This document shows, one piece after another, positions 1-6,940 of a stretch of DNA of 13,020 bases; position 1 is the first letter of the stretch, and the number at the start of each line of letters is the position of its first letter. A model generated the notes under the pieces. That model made no database searches and was not told the DNA's origin. It was given only the letters and a program-made list of their open reading frames with translations. The translations under genes were made by a program, and so were the position numbers. The stretch covers positions 1-13,020 of the forward strand of contig JAHLKH010000426.1 in the NCBI GenBank assembly GCA_025526915.1, written 5' to 3'. Source of the stretch: Entophlyctis helioformis. Lineage: Eukaryota; Chytridiomycota; Chytridiomycetes; Chytridiales; Chytriomycetaceae.

Positions 1-1
1 G

Positions 2-1744
2 TCGCTCCACAACCGCGTGCTCAATGCACCCATGCGCTTCTTTGACAAGACGCCTATTGGCCGCATCCTCAACCGCTTCTCCAAGGACATTGAGTCGATT
101 GATGCCGAGGTCGGCGAAGCGTCCCGCGAGTTTATTGCCGTGTCGTTCCGCGCGTTCTGTGTCCTTGTTGTCGTCACGTCGATCTCGCCGCTGTTCCCGC
201 TTGCGTTCATCCCGCTCGTGATTGTGTTTACGCGCATTGCTGCGTCGTACCTCAAGGCATCGCGCGAGCTGCGTCGTCTGGAGGCTTTGTCCCAGTCGCC
301 GCTGTACGCCAAGTTCTCCGAGACGCTCCAGGGTGCTGCCACGATCCGTGCGTTTGGCCAGGAGCAGCGGTTCGTGGAAGAGAACTTTAGACTCATCAAC
401 AAGAACCACCGGGCACACTTTTTCCTGTGGGCTGCCAACCGCTGGCTGGGTATCCGCTCCGAGCTTGCTGCTGCATGCATGGTCCTTGTCGCGTCCACTT
501 CGCTTGTGCTTGCACGATCCGTCGTCAACGCCGGTCTCGCCGGTCTCTGTCTCGCATACGCCCTCGAGCTCGTGTTTGGCATCATCTGGATGATCCGTAC
601 GCACGCGTGGATGGAGATGAGCATGAACGCTGTCGAGCGTGTCGACGAGTACCTCCAGATCGAGCAGGAGGACGCAGCCATTGTCGACGACTATCGCCCG
701 TCTCCGCAGTGGCCCGCCACTGGCGCCATTGAGTTCAAGAACCTGTCGGTGCGCTACTCGCCCGACCTGCCCCGTGTTCTCAACGATCTCTCGTTCTCGA
801 TTGGCGCGTTTGAAAAGGTCGGCATTGTCGGCCGCACGGGAGCGGGCAAGTCGACGCTCTCGCTGGCCATGTTCCGCATTGTGCCGCACGACGCCGGCTC
901 GATCGTCATCGACGGCATGGATATTGGCCGCATGGGACTGTGGGACCTGCGGTCGCGCCTGACCATCATCCCGCAAGACCCCGTGCTGTTTTCGGGCACG
1001 GTGCGCACCAACCTGGATCCGTTTGGCAAGCACCACGACGACGCGCTGTGGGCTGCACTCAAGCGAGTCCACTTTCTGGAGTCGCTCCAGAGCCGGCCTG
1101 TTGCTGGCTCCGAAGACAGCAAGGCCAAGCACGGCAGGACGCTGCCGTCGGGCGACACGCTTGTTGCCATTGATGCGGACATCTCATCGAGCGACGATGA
1201 TGCCATTGATGTGTCGGACGACGCGCCGCTGCTCGACCGCCAGGCCAGCACAGCGACAGCGATTGACTCGAACGCGACGGCTGTGCATGTCAGCAGCGCG
1301 CGTGTTGACGGGCCCAAGTCGGCCATGGCCGTGAGCAAGGGCTTTGATCTCTCTGCGCCAGTGCTCGAGAACGGCTCCAACTTCTCGCAAGGACAGCGCC
1401 AGCTCCTGTGTCTTGCGCGTGCGCTCCTGCAAGCCTCACGCGTCATCATCCTCGACGAAGCGACAGCCTCTGTAGACCACTCGACGGACGCCAAGATCCA
1501 GTCGACGATCCGCACCGAGTTCTCGAACGCGACGGTGCTCACGATCGCACACCGGCTGTCGACGGTTGCAGACTACGACTCGATCCTCGTGCTTGACGGC
1601 GGACGTGTTGCGCAGTATGGATCGCCGCACGCGCTGCTCGCTGACAAGGACGGTCTGTTCTACCAGATGTGTGCCGAGAGCGGCGAGCTTGAGCTGCTGC
1701 TGTCCATGGCAGCGGATGCCCACGACGCTCGCGCTGCGCACTAG
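2..1744 (+). CDS. ABC transporter subfamily C (MRP/Ybt1-like), C-terminal part, 5' partial
   Basis: The reading frame is open at the left edge (first full codon at 2), and about 580 residues are visible. It holds the end of the second membrane domain (hydrophobic stretches near residues 45-80 and 155-200) and the complete second nucleotide-binding domain. Visible motifs are Walker A GRTGAGKST (277-285), the Q-loop Gln of IPQDPVLF (325), the signature FSQGQ (461-465), Walker B VIILDEAT (Asp485, catalytic Glu486) and the H-loop His of IAHRLST (517). ABC-C proteins are full-length exporters of conjugates, bile acids or metals, in fungi often vacuolar; the substrate here cannot be read. Between Q-loop and signature lies an acidic Ser/Asp-rich insert of about 75 residues (roughly 369-440), which from memory resembles the linker of fungal Ybt1/Vmr1 proteins. 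No intron is needed in the visible part. UAP1 starts 82 bp downstream. Confidence 0.93.
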   Translation, partial: SLHNRVLNAPMRFFDKTPIGRILNRFSKDIESIDAEVGEASREFIAVSFRAFCVLVVVTSISPLFPLAFIPLVIVFTRIAASYLKASRELRRLEALSQSPLYAKFSETLQGAATIRAFGQEQRFVEENFRLINKNHRAHFFLWAANRWLGIRSELAAACMVLVASTSLVLARSVVNAGLAGLCLAYALELVFGIIWMIRTHAWMEMSMNAVERVDEYLQIEQEDAAIVDDYRPSPQWPATGAIEFKNLSVRYSPDLPRVLNDLSFSIGAFEKVGIVGRTGAGKSTLSLAMFRIVPHDAGSIVIDGMDIGRMGLWDLRSRLTIIPQDPVLFSGTVRTNLDPFGKHHDDALWAALKRVHFLESLQSRPVAGSEDSKAKHGRTLPSGDTLVAIDADISSSDDDAIDVSDDAPLLDRQASTATAIDSNATAVHVSSARVDGPKSAMAVSKGFDLSAPVLENGSNFSQGQRQLLCLARALLQASRVIILDEATASVDHSTDAKIQSTIRTEFSNATVLTIAHRLSTVADYDSILVLDGGRVAQYGSPHALLADKDGLFYQMCAESGELELLLSMAADAHDARAAH

Positions 1745-1765
1745 CCTGCGCTGTTGGCCGGACTG

Positions 1766-1771
1766 AATAAA
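1766..1771 (+). promoter_or_regulatory. AATAAA polyadenylation signal of the ABC transporter gene
   Basis: A perfect AATAAA lies 21 bp after the stop codon of the ABC gene and 55 bp before the ATG of the next gene. Its position fits a 3'-end signal in a very short intergenic space of 82 bp. No transcript evidence is available. Confidence 0.5.
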
Positions 1772-1826
1772 TGCTCGTGTGCAATCTTCCCCATTGATCG
1801 CGCACCGTCCATCCAACACCAACACG

Positions 1827-3530
1827 ATGTCGTCGCCAGACGAAGTGCGCGCCAAGTTCACCAACGCCGGCCAGGGCCATGTGTTCACATTCTACGAGTC
1901 GCTGGCACCCGAGCAGCAGCAGCAGTTTGTGGCCACGCTGGCATCCATCGACGTCGACCGGGTCAACCGCATCTTCAAGACGGCCACGTCCGCGTCCGCC
2001 ACCGCCGGCACCGCGACGTCCGTGAGCCCGCTGCCCGAGTCTGGCTTCGACTCGGCCATCACGGCGTCGCCCGACAAGGTGGCCGCCTGGCGCGAGGCCG
2101 GCCTCAGGCTCATTGGCGCAGGCAAGGTCGGCGTCATCCTGCTGGCGGGCGGCCAGGGCACCCGGCTGGGCTCGTCGGACCCCAAGGGCTGCTACGACAT
2201 TGGCCTGCCGTCGCGCAAGTCGCTGTTCCAGCTGCAGGGCGAGCGCATTCTGAGCCTCCAAAAGGTCTGTCTCACGCCACCGTCTGCTGCTGCCATGGCA
2301 TGCCTCTGTGCCTTGCCTCTGTGTCGCTGCTTGCCTCTCAGCTAGCCAGCAAGCCATCCAGCCAGCCTGCGCTGTCGTCCGTGTGCATGCCGCCGGCTGG
2401 ATGCGGGCGGCTGTGCCTGCATCTCCGCCGCGTTGCATGCCAGATCTGGAATGCCACCACTCACACCGCCGAGCATGGCCGCGTGCCACACACCACAGCT
2501 CGCATCGCAGTTCTCCAACGGCAAAGAGGTCGTCATCCCGTGGTACGTCATGACCTCTGGCCCGACCCGCAAGCCCACCCAAGACTACTTTGAGAAGAAG
2601 CGGTTCTTTGGCCTCAAGCAGGACCAAGTCTTCTTCTTTGAGCAGGGCGTGCTGCCCGCCTTCACGCCCGAGGGCAAGATCTTCCTCGAGAACAAGGGCA
2701 CCGTCTCGGTTGCGCCGGACGGCAACGGCGGCATCTACGCCGCCCTGCGTCGCGAGGGCGTGATTGCCGATCTCGAGAAGCGCGGCATCCCCTACATCCA
2801 CGCGTACTGTGTCGACAACTGTCTTGTCAAGGTCGCCGACCCCGTGTTCCTCGGCTTCTGCGTCGAAAAGGGGGCCGACAGCGGCGTCAAGGTCGTGCCC
2901 AAGGCGTTCCCCGAAGAGCCCGTCGGCGTCATCTGTCTGCGCAACGGCAAGCCCGGCGTGGTCGAATACTCGGAGATTGATCCCGAGGTCGCCAAGCAGC
3001 GCAAGGCCAACGGCGACCTCGTGTACAATGCTGGCAACATCGCCAACCACTTTTATACGCTGGATTTCCTCAAGCGCATCGAGCAGTTTGAGGACAAGCT
3101 CGAGTACCATATCGCCAAGAAGAAGATCAAGCACGTCGATCTGGTGACGGGCGAGGAGCAGAGTCCCGCCAAGCCCAACGGCATCAAGCTCGAGCTGTTC
3201 ATCTTTGACGTGCTGCCGTTCTCGGAGCGCATGGCCGTGCTCGAGGTTGCCCGCAAGGATGAGTTCTCGCCGCTCAAGAACGCGGCGGGCTCCAAGGACG
3301 GCGACTCCCCTGACACGTCGCGCGCTGATATCATGGCGCAGCACGTGCGCTTTGTCGAGGCGGCCGGCGGCCATGTCACGCCAACGGCCGGCTCTCCGGC
3401 ACCCGTGTTTGAGATCAGCCCGCTCATCAGCTATGGCGGCGAGGGCCTCTCGGCTCTGCAGGGCGTGTCGATCCCAACACCCAAGCACATTGCCACTGCC
3501 GCCGACATCCAGGCGCTGCTCTCGCACTGA
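1827..3530 (+). CDS. UAP1: UDP-N-acetylglucosamine pyrophosphorylase, two exons
   Basis: It converts UTP and GlcNAc-1-phosphate to UDP-GlcNAc and pyrophosphate in the cytosol, supplying chitin, N-glycan and GPI synthesis. Exons are 1827-2264 and 2499-3530, giving 489 residues, normal for the family (477 in yeast, about 505 in human). The uridine-binding loop LAGGQGTRLG is at residues 106-115. The substrate motifs GNGG (221-224) and CVDN (250-253), followed by LVKVADP, match the eukaryotic UAP family. The intron (2265-2498, 234 bp, phase 0) has a GTCTGT donor and a CACAG acceptor; joining gives LSLQK-LASQF before IPWYVMTSGPT, as the family requires, and the unspliced frame hits a stop at 2343. 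The start is the first in-frame ATG; earlier in-frame codons contain none. The gene lies 82 bp after the ABC stop and converges on the sulfurtransferase with 84 bp between stops. Confidence 0.95.
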
Positions 3531-3614
3531 GCGACTCGTCCAAGTCTGGCTGCAGACGGCATCCATCCACTCCCATCACTAGCTGAATGAAATCTTGTCC
3601 TCGTTCATTCGCCG

Positions 3615-4888
3615 CTAGCTCTTTTCAATGAGACAGCCAGGCGTCGAGGCATACTCGGTCCACGACCCATCGAAGACGGCGATCTGGTCGGTCGCACCTG
3701 CAATCTCCTGTGCAACAAACAGCACCGACGCCGTGATGCCACTGCCGCACGTGTTGATGATGGGACGGTTGAGGTTGACGCCCGTGTCGTGGAACAGCTT
3801 GATGAGCTCGTTGCGAGGAAGCATCGTCTGCGTGACCGGATCAAGCACTTTGGTAAAGGGAAGATTGATCGCCGTCGGCATGTGGCCGCTCGACAGCCCG
3901 GCGCGCGGCTCGGGGTCGGTGCCATGGAATCTGTGCAGCCAGTCCCGACTCAGTCCCCCTCGCCTTTGCAACGCCTTCTCACGATATGCAGCGTGCACTC
4001 ACCGACCAGACGGGCGGGCATCGACAATCTGGCACGAATGCGTGGTGTAGGCATCGATAATGTCGGCATACGTCTTGACGATCGTTGGGTTGGATCGCCA
4101 CGAGTATGTCTTGGGCTCCACCGGGCCTGGCTCTGACGACACGACGGGACGGCCCTCTGCCAGCCATTTGACCAGACCGCCGTCCAGCACCGACACCTTC
4201 TTGTGGTCAAACACACGGAACGTCCAGTACACGCGGCAGGCCGAGCGAGTGCCAGTCGAGTCGTAGATCTGCCGTGCAGTTGCAGAAGAGTCAGTGCCCA
4301 TCTTGCAGTGCGAGGGATGGCTGCGCTGGCTGCAGCCCCCTGCTTACCACGACATGGTCGTCGTTGGAGATGCCCAGATCGCCTGTTAGGAAGCCATGGC
4401 ATGTCAGCAGAGGAGCGGCTGTTGCTGGCACGATGGAACCAGGGACGAGCACGGACCAACTTGCTTGGTAAACTGGGCAGGCGGCGGCAGCATATGCGGC
4501 AGATGCGACGACTTGTCGGACACGCCGTCGATGTCGAAGAAGCGAGCTCCCTACACACACGCACGCATGCCTGGTGAGCGCAGGCCCAGCAGCCCATGCC
4601 CTGGCAGCAGGCGACACCCACATCGATGCGTTGCTTGTTGAACTCGGCAAGAGCGTTGCGGTTGACGTTGGGCATGTGCCACGAGCCATCGAGCAGCACG
4701 ACCCGGTCCCTGTTGGCAGCCAGCCAGTCGGTGGACACGAGCGTCTGCAGCGAGCGGGCAGCGCCAGCAGCGGCAGCGGTAGCGGTAGAGGCAGCGGCCA
4801 TGGGCGGCGACAGCAGCGACAGCAGCGATGAGCGGGCAGGAGCAGCAGCACGTGCAGCCACTCGCGATCTGTGCAGTGCCAGAAGCAT
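3615..4888 (-). CDS. 3-mercaptopyruvate sulfurtransferase, five exons, probable mitochondrial presequence
   Basis: It transfers sulfur from 3-mercaptopyruvate to thiol acceptors in cysteine catabolism. Exons, 5' to 3' on the minus strand, are 4888-4622, 4550-4457, 4382-4348, 4268-4003 and 3930-3615, giving 325 residues. Splices (donors GTGGGT, GTCCGT, GTAAGC, GTGAGT) join family motifs exactly: RID-GARFFDI, KQV-G-DLGIS, DDHVV-IYDST and PSG-R-FHGTDPEP. Two rhodanese domains are present. The active loop CGSGIT (Cys282) is the mercaptopyruvate type, not the CRKGVT of thiosulfate sulfurtransferase. Residues 1-45 are Arg/Ala/Ser/Leu-rich with no acidic residue, as in a mitochondrial targeting peptide. 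Met30 (4801) could start a shorter form, and further in-frame ATGs occur upstream at 4930 and 4960. The third exon is only 35 bp. It is divergent from the zinc-binding gene by 99 bp. Confidence 0.93.
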
Positions 4889-4987
4889 CTGGACGTGGCA
4901 AGCCGGAACATCTCGCGTTTGCCCATAAAGCATCCGGCCGCAGATCACATAAGTGCACACGACGACTCACAACGCACAGCACAAGAC
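4889..4987. promoter_or_regulatory. Shared divergent promoter region, sulfurtransferase / zinc-binding protein
   Basis: This 99-bp stretch separates the two divergent ATGs (4888 minus, 4988 plus). It must hold both 5' UTRs and initiation sites unless the transcripts overlap. I see no canonical TATA box; CATAAAG near 4924 is the nearest AT-rich element. Confidence 0.45.
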
Positions 4988-5602
4988 ATGCAGCAGCCGT
5001 ACTGGACCGTCAGCGAGGGCACGGCCGTGCGCAGATGGTCGTGCAGCGAGTGCCGCAAGGACATCCCCAAGGGCTCGTCGGTGGTCATGCGCGACGGCCG
5101 CAAGATCCGGCTCGCCTACCACCCGGCCTGCTTCTCCGGCAACGCCGATCCACGCAGCCAGCAGGGATCGTCGTTCCACACGAACCGCCTGCCCAAAACA
5201 AGCTTCCAGCAGCAGGCGCCTGCAATCAAAGGCCGAGGCAAGTGGAGCGTCGCGTCCTACGGATACCAGCCGTCAATGAGCCTGCCCAACCTGGCAAGCC
5301 TGGCAGTGACGAGGCCGAGCGTCGCTGCAGATTCGGCTGTCGACGTTGGCGTGCGTGGCGGGGCGTCTCGCCGACCGTCGGTGCTCACACCACGCGATCA
5401 TCCAGCGTTGCAGCCACAGGCATTGGGGCCACTGCAAGAACGCCGATCGACGTCCGTGGGACGCAAACAGCCTGCCAGCGTGTCCTCGGCTGCTGCCTCT
5501 GCTGCCACACCGCCGGCGTCTGCGTCCGGTGTCCGCAGACCTGCTCTTGGGCCGCCGTCGCGACTGCCTGTTGCGGGCGGGGCTGAAGGCAAACGGCAGT
5601 GA
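4988..5602 (+). CDS. Small protein with single C-x2-C/H-x2-C zinc-binding motif and disordered tail
   Basis: I do not recognise a named gene. The 204-residue frame from ATG 4988 has a compact N-terminal module with Cys19, Cys22, His45 and Cys48 in the pattern C-x2-C-x22-H-x2-C. It reads WSCSEC, then DIPKGS, then RDGRK, ending YHPACFSG, which is a plausible treble-clef zinc site. It resembles a shortened PARP-type finger (C-x2-C, I-x-K, YH-x2-CF) but is closer in spacing to half a LIM domain. The segment after it (DPRSQQGSSF) may belong to the same domain. Residues from about 65 on are Ser/Pro/Ala/Arg-rich and probably disordered. The frame stays open upstream to 4871, but that would overlap sulfurtransferase exon 1, so 4988 is preferred. 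A single exon suffices. Other frames are open here because of base composition. Confidence 0.7.
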   Translation: MQQPYWTVSEGTAVRRWSCSECRKDIPKGSSVVMRDGRKIRLAYHPACFSGNADPRSQQGSSFHTNRLPKTSFQQQAPAIKGRGKWSVASYGYQPSMSLPNLASLAVTRPSVAADSAVDVGVRGGASRRPSVLTPRDHPALQPQALGPLQERRSTSVGRKQPASVSSAAASAATPPASASGVRRPALGPPSRLPVAGGAEGKRQ

Positions 5603-5964
5603 CCAGAAGTGGGACAACCCAAAACAGAAATGGAAATGAAGGTATATAAGAATGTGGTCGGGTCGCGCACGTCGTCAGACGACGGGCCACGCGCGTGTCT
5701 GGCCGGCATATCACAGCATGACCCAAGAGTCAGCAGCCAGCATCCACGAGCATGATCGTGTCAGTTGGTGCACAGCTGGATGGATGGATGGCATATCCAG
5801 ACGGCCGCAGATGCCTGATGAGAAACTTGTCAAACAGCGTGCCGACCACTTTGACCTGTAAAGTCGATGCCAAATGTCCTTCTCTTTTGGCTTGTCACAG
5901 AGGCCCTGAGATGTAGGGATACACGACGAAAGAATGTTGTGTGGTTCATTGGACGGGGTGCCCC

Positions 5965-5989
5965 CTTCACACCTGGATCACGAGAGGAC
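5965..5989. repeat. 25-bp direct repeat, copy 1
   Basis: The sequence beginning CTTCACACCTGG and ending GAGAGGAC is repeated perfectly at 6031-6055, start to start 66 bp. Flanks differ immediately on both sides. It lies in the gene-poor stretch between convergent genes. Confidence 0.85.
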
Positions 5990-6030
5990 TGGAAAACTAG
6001 CTATTGGGAACAAGACAAGAAAGTGGTCCT

Positions 6031-6055
6031 CTTCACACCTGGATCACGAGAGGAC
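6031..6055. repeat. 25-bp direct repeat, copy 2
   Basis: This is identical to 5965-5989. The 66-bp spacing is a multiple of three, so both copies fall in one frame (FTPGSRED) of a short open stretch, but no other sign of coding is seen. Confidence 0.85.
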
Positions 6056-6103
6056 AGACAGTGAAATAGGTGTATCGGGATATATGCAGATGCGTCGGGT
6101 CAG

Positions 6104-6170
6104 GCGGGCTGTGTGTGGGCTGTGTGTGGATTGTGCGGGCTGTGTGGATTGCGTGGATTGTATGGATGGA
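6104..6170. repeat. TG/GGATTG-rich degenerate tandem tract
   Basis: Irregular repeats of GGGCTGTGTGTGG, GTGGATTG and related units run for about 67 bp, ending 14 bp before the SNU13 stop codon, so on the minus strand they would lie in its 3' UTR. Confidence 0.6.
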
Positions 6171-6184
6171 CCAGCAGCGACAGC

Positions 6185-6858
6185 TCAGATGAGGAGCTTC
6201 TCGAGCTCGAGCTTGAGCGCAAGGATCTGAGCGCGGAGCTCGGAGCCCTCGTTGGTGGTCACGGAGCAGGCGACGACGGGGCGCGACACACCGCAGGCTC
6301 TGCCGAGCGCGGTCTTGGAAGGCACAAACACGTACGGCACGTTCTGGAGGGGCCGTGGATATGCATGCGCGGGTCAGCACACGCTTTGCTGGAACAGGCC
6401 GAAAGAAAAAACAAAAAAGTGCCCAGCCAGCAGACCGGCCAGCAGACCGGCCAGCAGACCAGAGCGGGAACGCACCTTGTCCTCGCAGAGCAGGGGGAGG
6501 TGCAGGAGAATCTCAATGGGCTCGGTGTCGGCGGCCATGACAATGAACTCGGAGATGCCGCGGTTGAGGGTCTTGGTCGCTGTGGGCCGGTTCGTTGGGT
6601 TTGTTGGTTGGGTTCATTCGTTGGTTGTGCAACAGGCCGTGTGAGCAAGACTCTGTAACATGGCAGACGGGCAAGCGGACAGGCAGGCAGACAGGCAAGC
6701 ACACAGGCAGGCACACAGACAAGCACACGCAAGAACGCACCCTCGTTGGCGCCCTTCTTGAGCTGCTTGTAGTGGCTGGCCTGCTGCACGAGGTCGACAA
6801 TCTTGGTCGACAGGGCGGCGTCGGCGAGCGGGAAGGCCTTGGGGTTCGGGGCAGACAT
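6185..6858 (-). CDS. SNU13: SNU13/NHP2L1 (15.5K) L7Ae-family RNA-binding protein, three exons
   Basis: It binds kink-turns in U4 snRNA and box C/D snoRNAs, nucleating U4/U6.U5 tri-snRNP and snoRNP assembly in the nucleus. Exons on the minus strand are 6858-6741, 6579-6476 and 6343-6185, giving 126 residues, the same length as yeast Snu13. The start [13 protein letters not shown] and the RNA-binding stretch [14 protein letters not shown] (about 34-47) are diagnostic; the Ala of NEAT is split by intron 1. Then follow [16 protein letters not shown] joined to NVPYVFV, and [12 protein letters not shown]. Both introns (6580-6740, 161 bp; 6344-6475, 132 bp) use GTGCGT donors and contain low-complexity repeats. 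The gene is divergent from the branching enzyme, with 82 bp between start codons. Confidence 0.96.
6427..6460. repeat. 12-bp tandem repeat in SNU13 intron 2
   Basis: CCAGCAGACCGG occurs at 6427-6438 and 6439-6450 and again without its last two bases at 6451-6460. It lies within the intron and does not touch splice sites. Confidence 0.8.
6664..6730. repeat. CAGG/CACA-rich low-complexity tract in SNU13 intron 1
   Basis: Repeated units such as GACAGGCAGGCA and AGCACACAGGCAGG fill much of the 5' half of SNU13 intron 1 (minus-strand sense). Copies are imperfect. Confidence 0.6.
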
Positions 6859-6940
6859 TCTGTGCTGGTTGCGAGTTGTGAGCAAAATGTCGCTTTCCTC
6901 AACAGACTCGACCCGATTTGCTTTGATTCACGACGATTCG
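6859..6940. promoter_or_regulatory. Shared divergent promoter region, SNU13 / glycogen branching enzyme
   Basis: This 82-bp stretch separates the divergent start codons. If the in-frame ATG at 6887 is the true branching-enzyme start, only 28 bp remain. No TATA box is evident. Confidence 0.45.

Larger units (their letters stand above)
5603..6184. other. Intergenic region between two convergent genes
   Basis: This 582-bp stretch lies between the stop codons of the zinc-binding gene (+) and SNU13 (-). It contains TATATAAG at 5643-5650, a perfect 25-bp direct repeat and a TG-rich tract just before the SNU13 stop. Short frames (5718-5861, 47 residues; 5867-6064, 65 residues or fewer) have no recognisable homology or motif, and I do not call them genes. 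No tRNA or other RNA gene was recognised. It probably holds 3' UTRs and unconstrained sequence. Confidence 0.5.

Noticed and set aside
1094..1376. ABC insert as a missed intron
   Set aside because: It is open in frame, acidic and Ser-rich like a linker, and no donor/acceptor pair stood out. It is not fully excluded, so the check is listed under the finding.
1539..3566. 675-codon open frame antisense to the ABC end and UAP1
   Set aside because: UAP1 homology on the plus strand is unambiguous. Long antisense frames are expected in GC-rich coding DNA with biased third positions, and the antisense product is low-complexity with no recognisable domain.
4871..4987. N-terminal extension of the zinc-binding protein to 4871
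   Set aside because: It would overlap the sulfurtransferase start codon on the opposite strand, and the added residues lack any domain.
4828..5586. 252-codon plus-strand frame overlapping the zinc-binding gene in another frame
   Set aside because: It overlaps sulfurtransferase exon 1 and gives an Arg/Pro/Ala-rich product without motifs. The overlapping frame from 4988 has a clear metal-binding pattern.
6113..6658. Plus-strand frame opposite SNU13
   Set aside because: It is antisense to three exons with near-perfect SNU13 homology and crosses both introns; it shows no motif.
6427..6730. CRISPR-like or intronic snoRNA structure in SNU13 introns
   Set aside because: Repeats are short, imperfect and without unique spacers. 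No box C (RUGAUGA) and D (CUGA) pair was found in the minus-strand intron 1 sequence.
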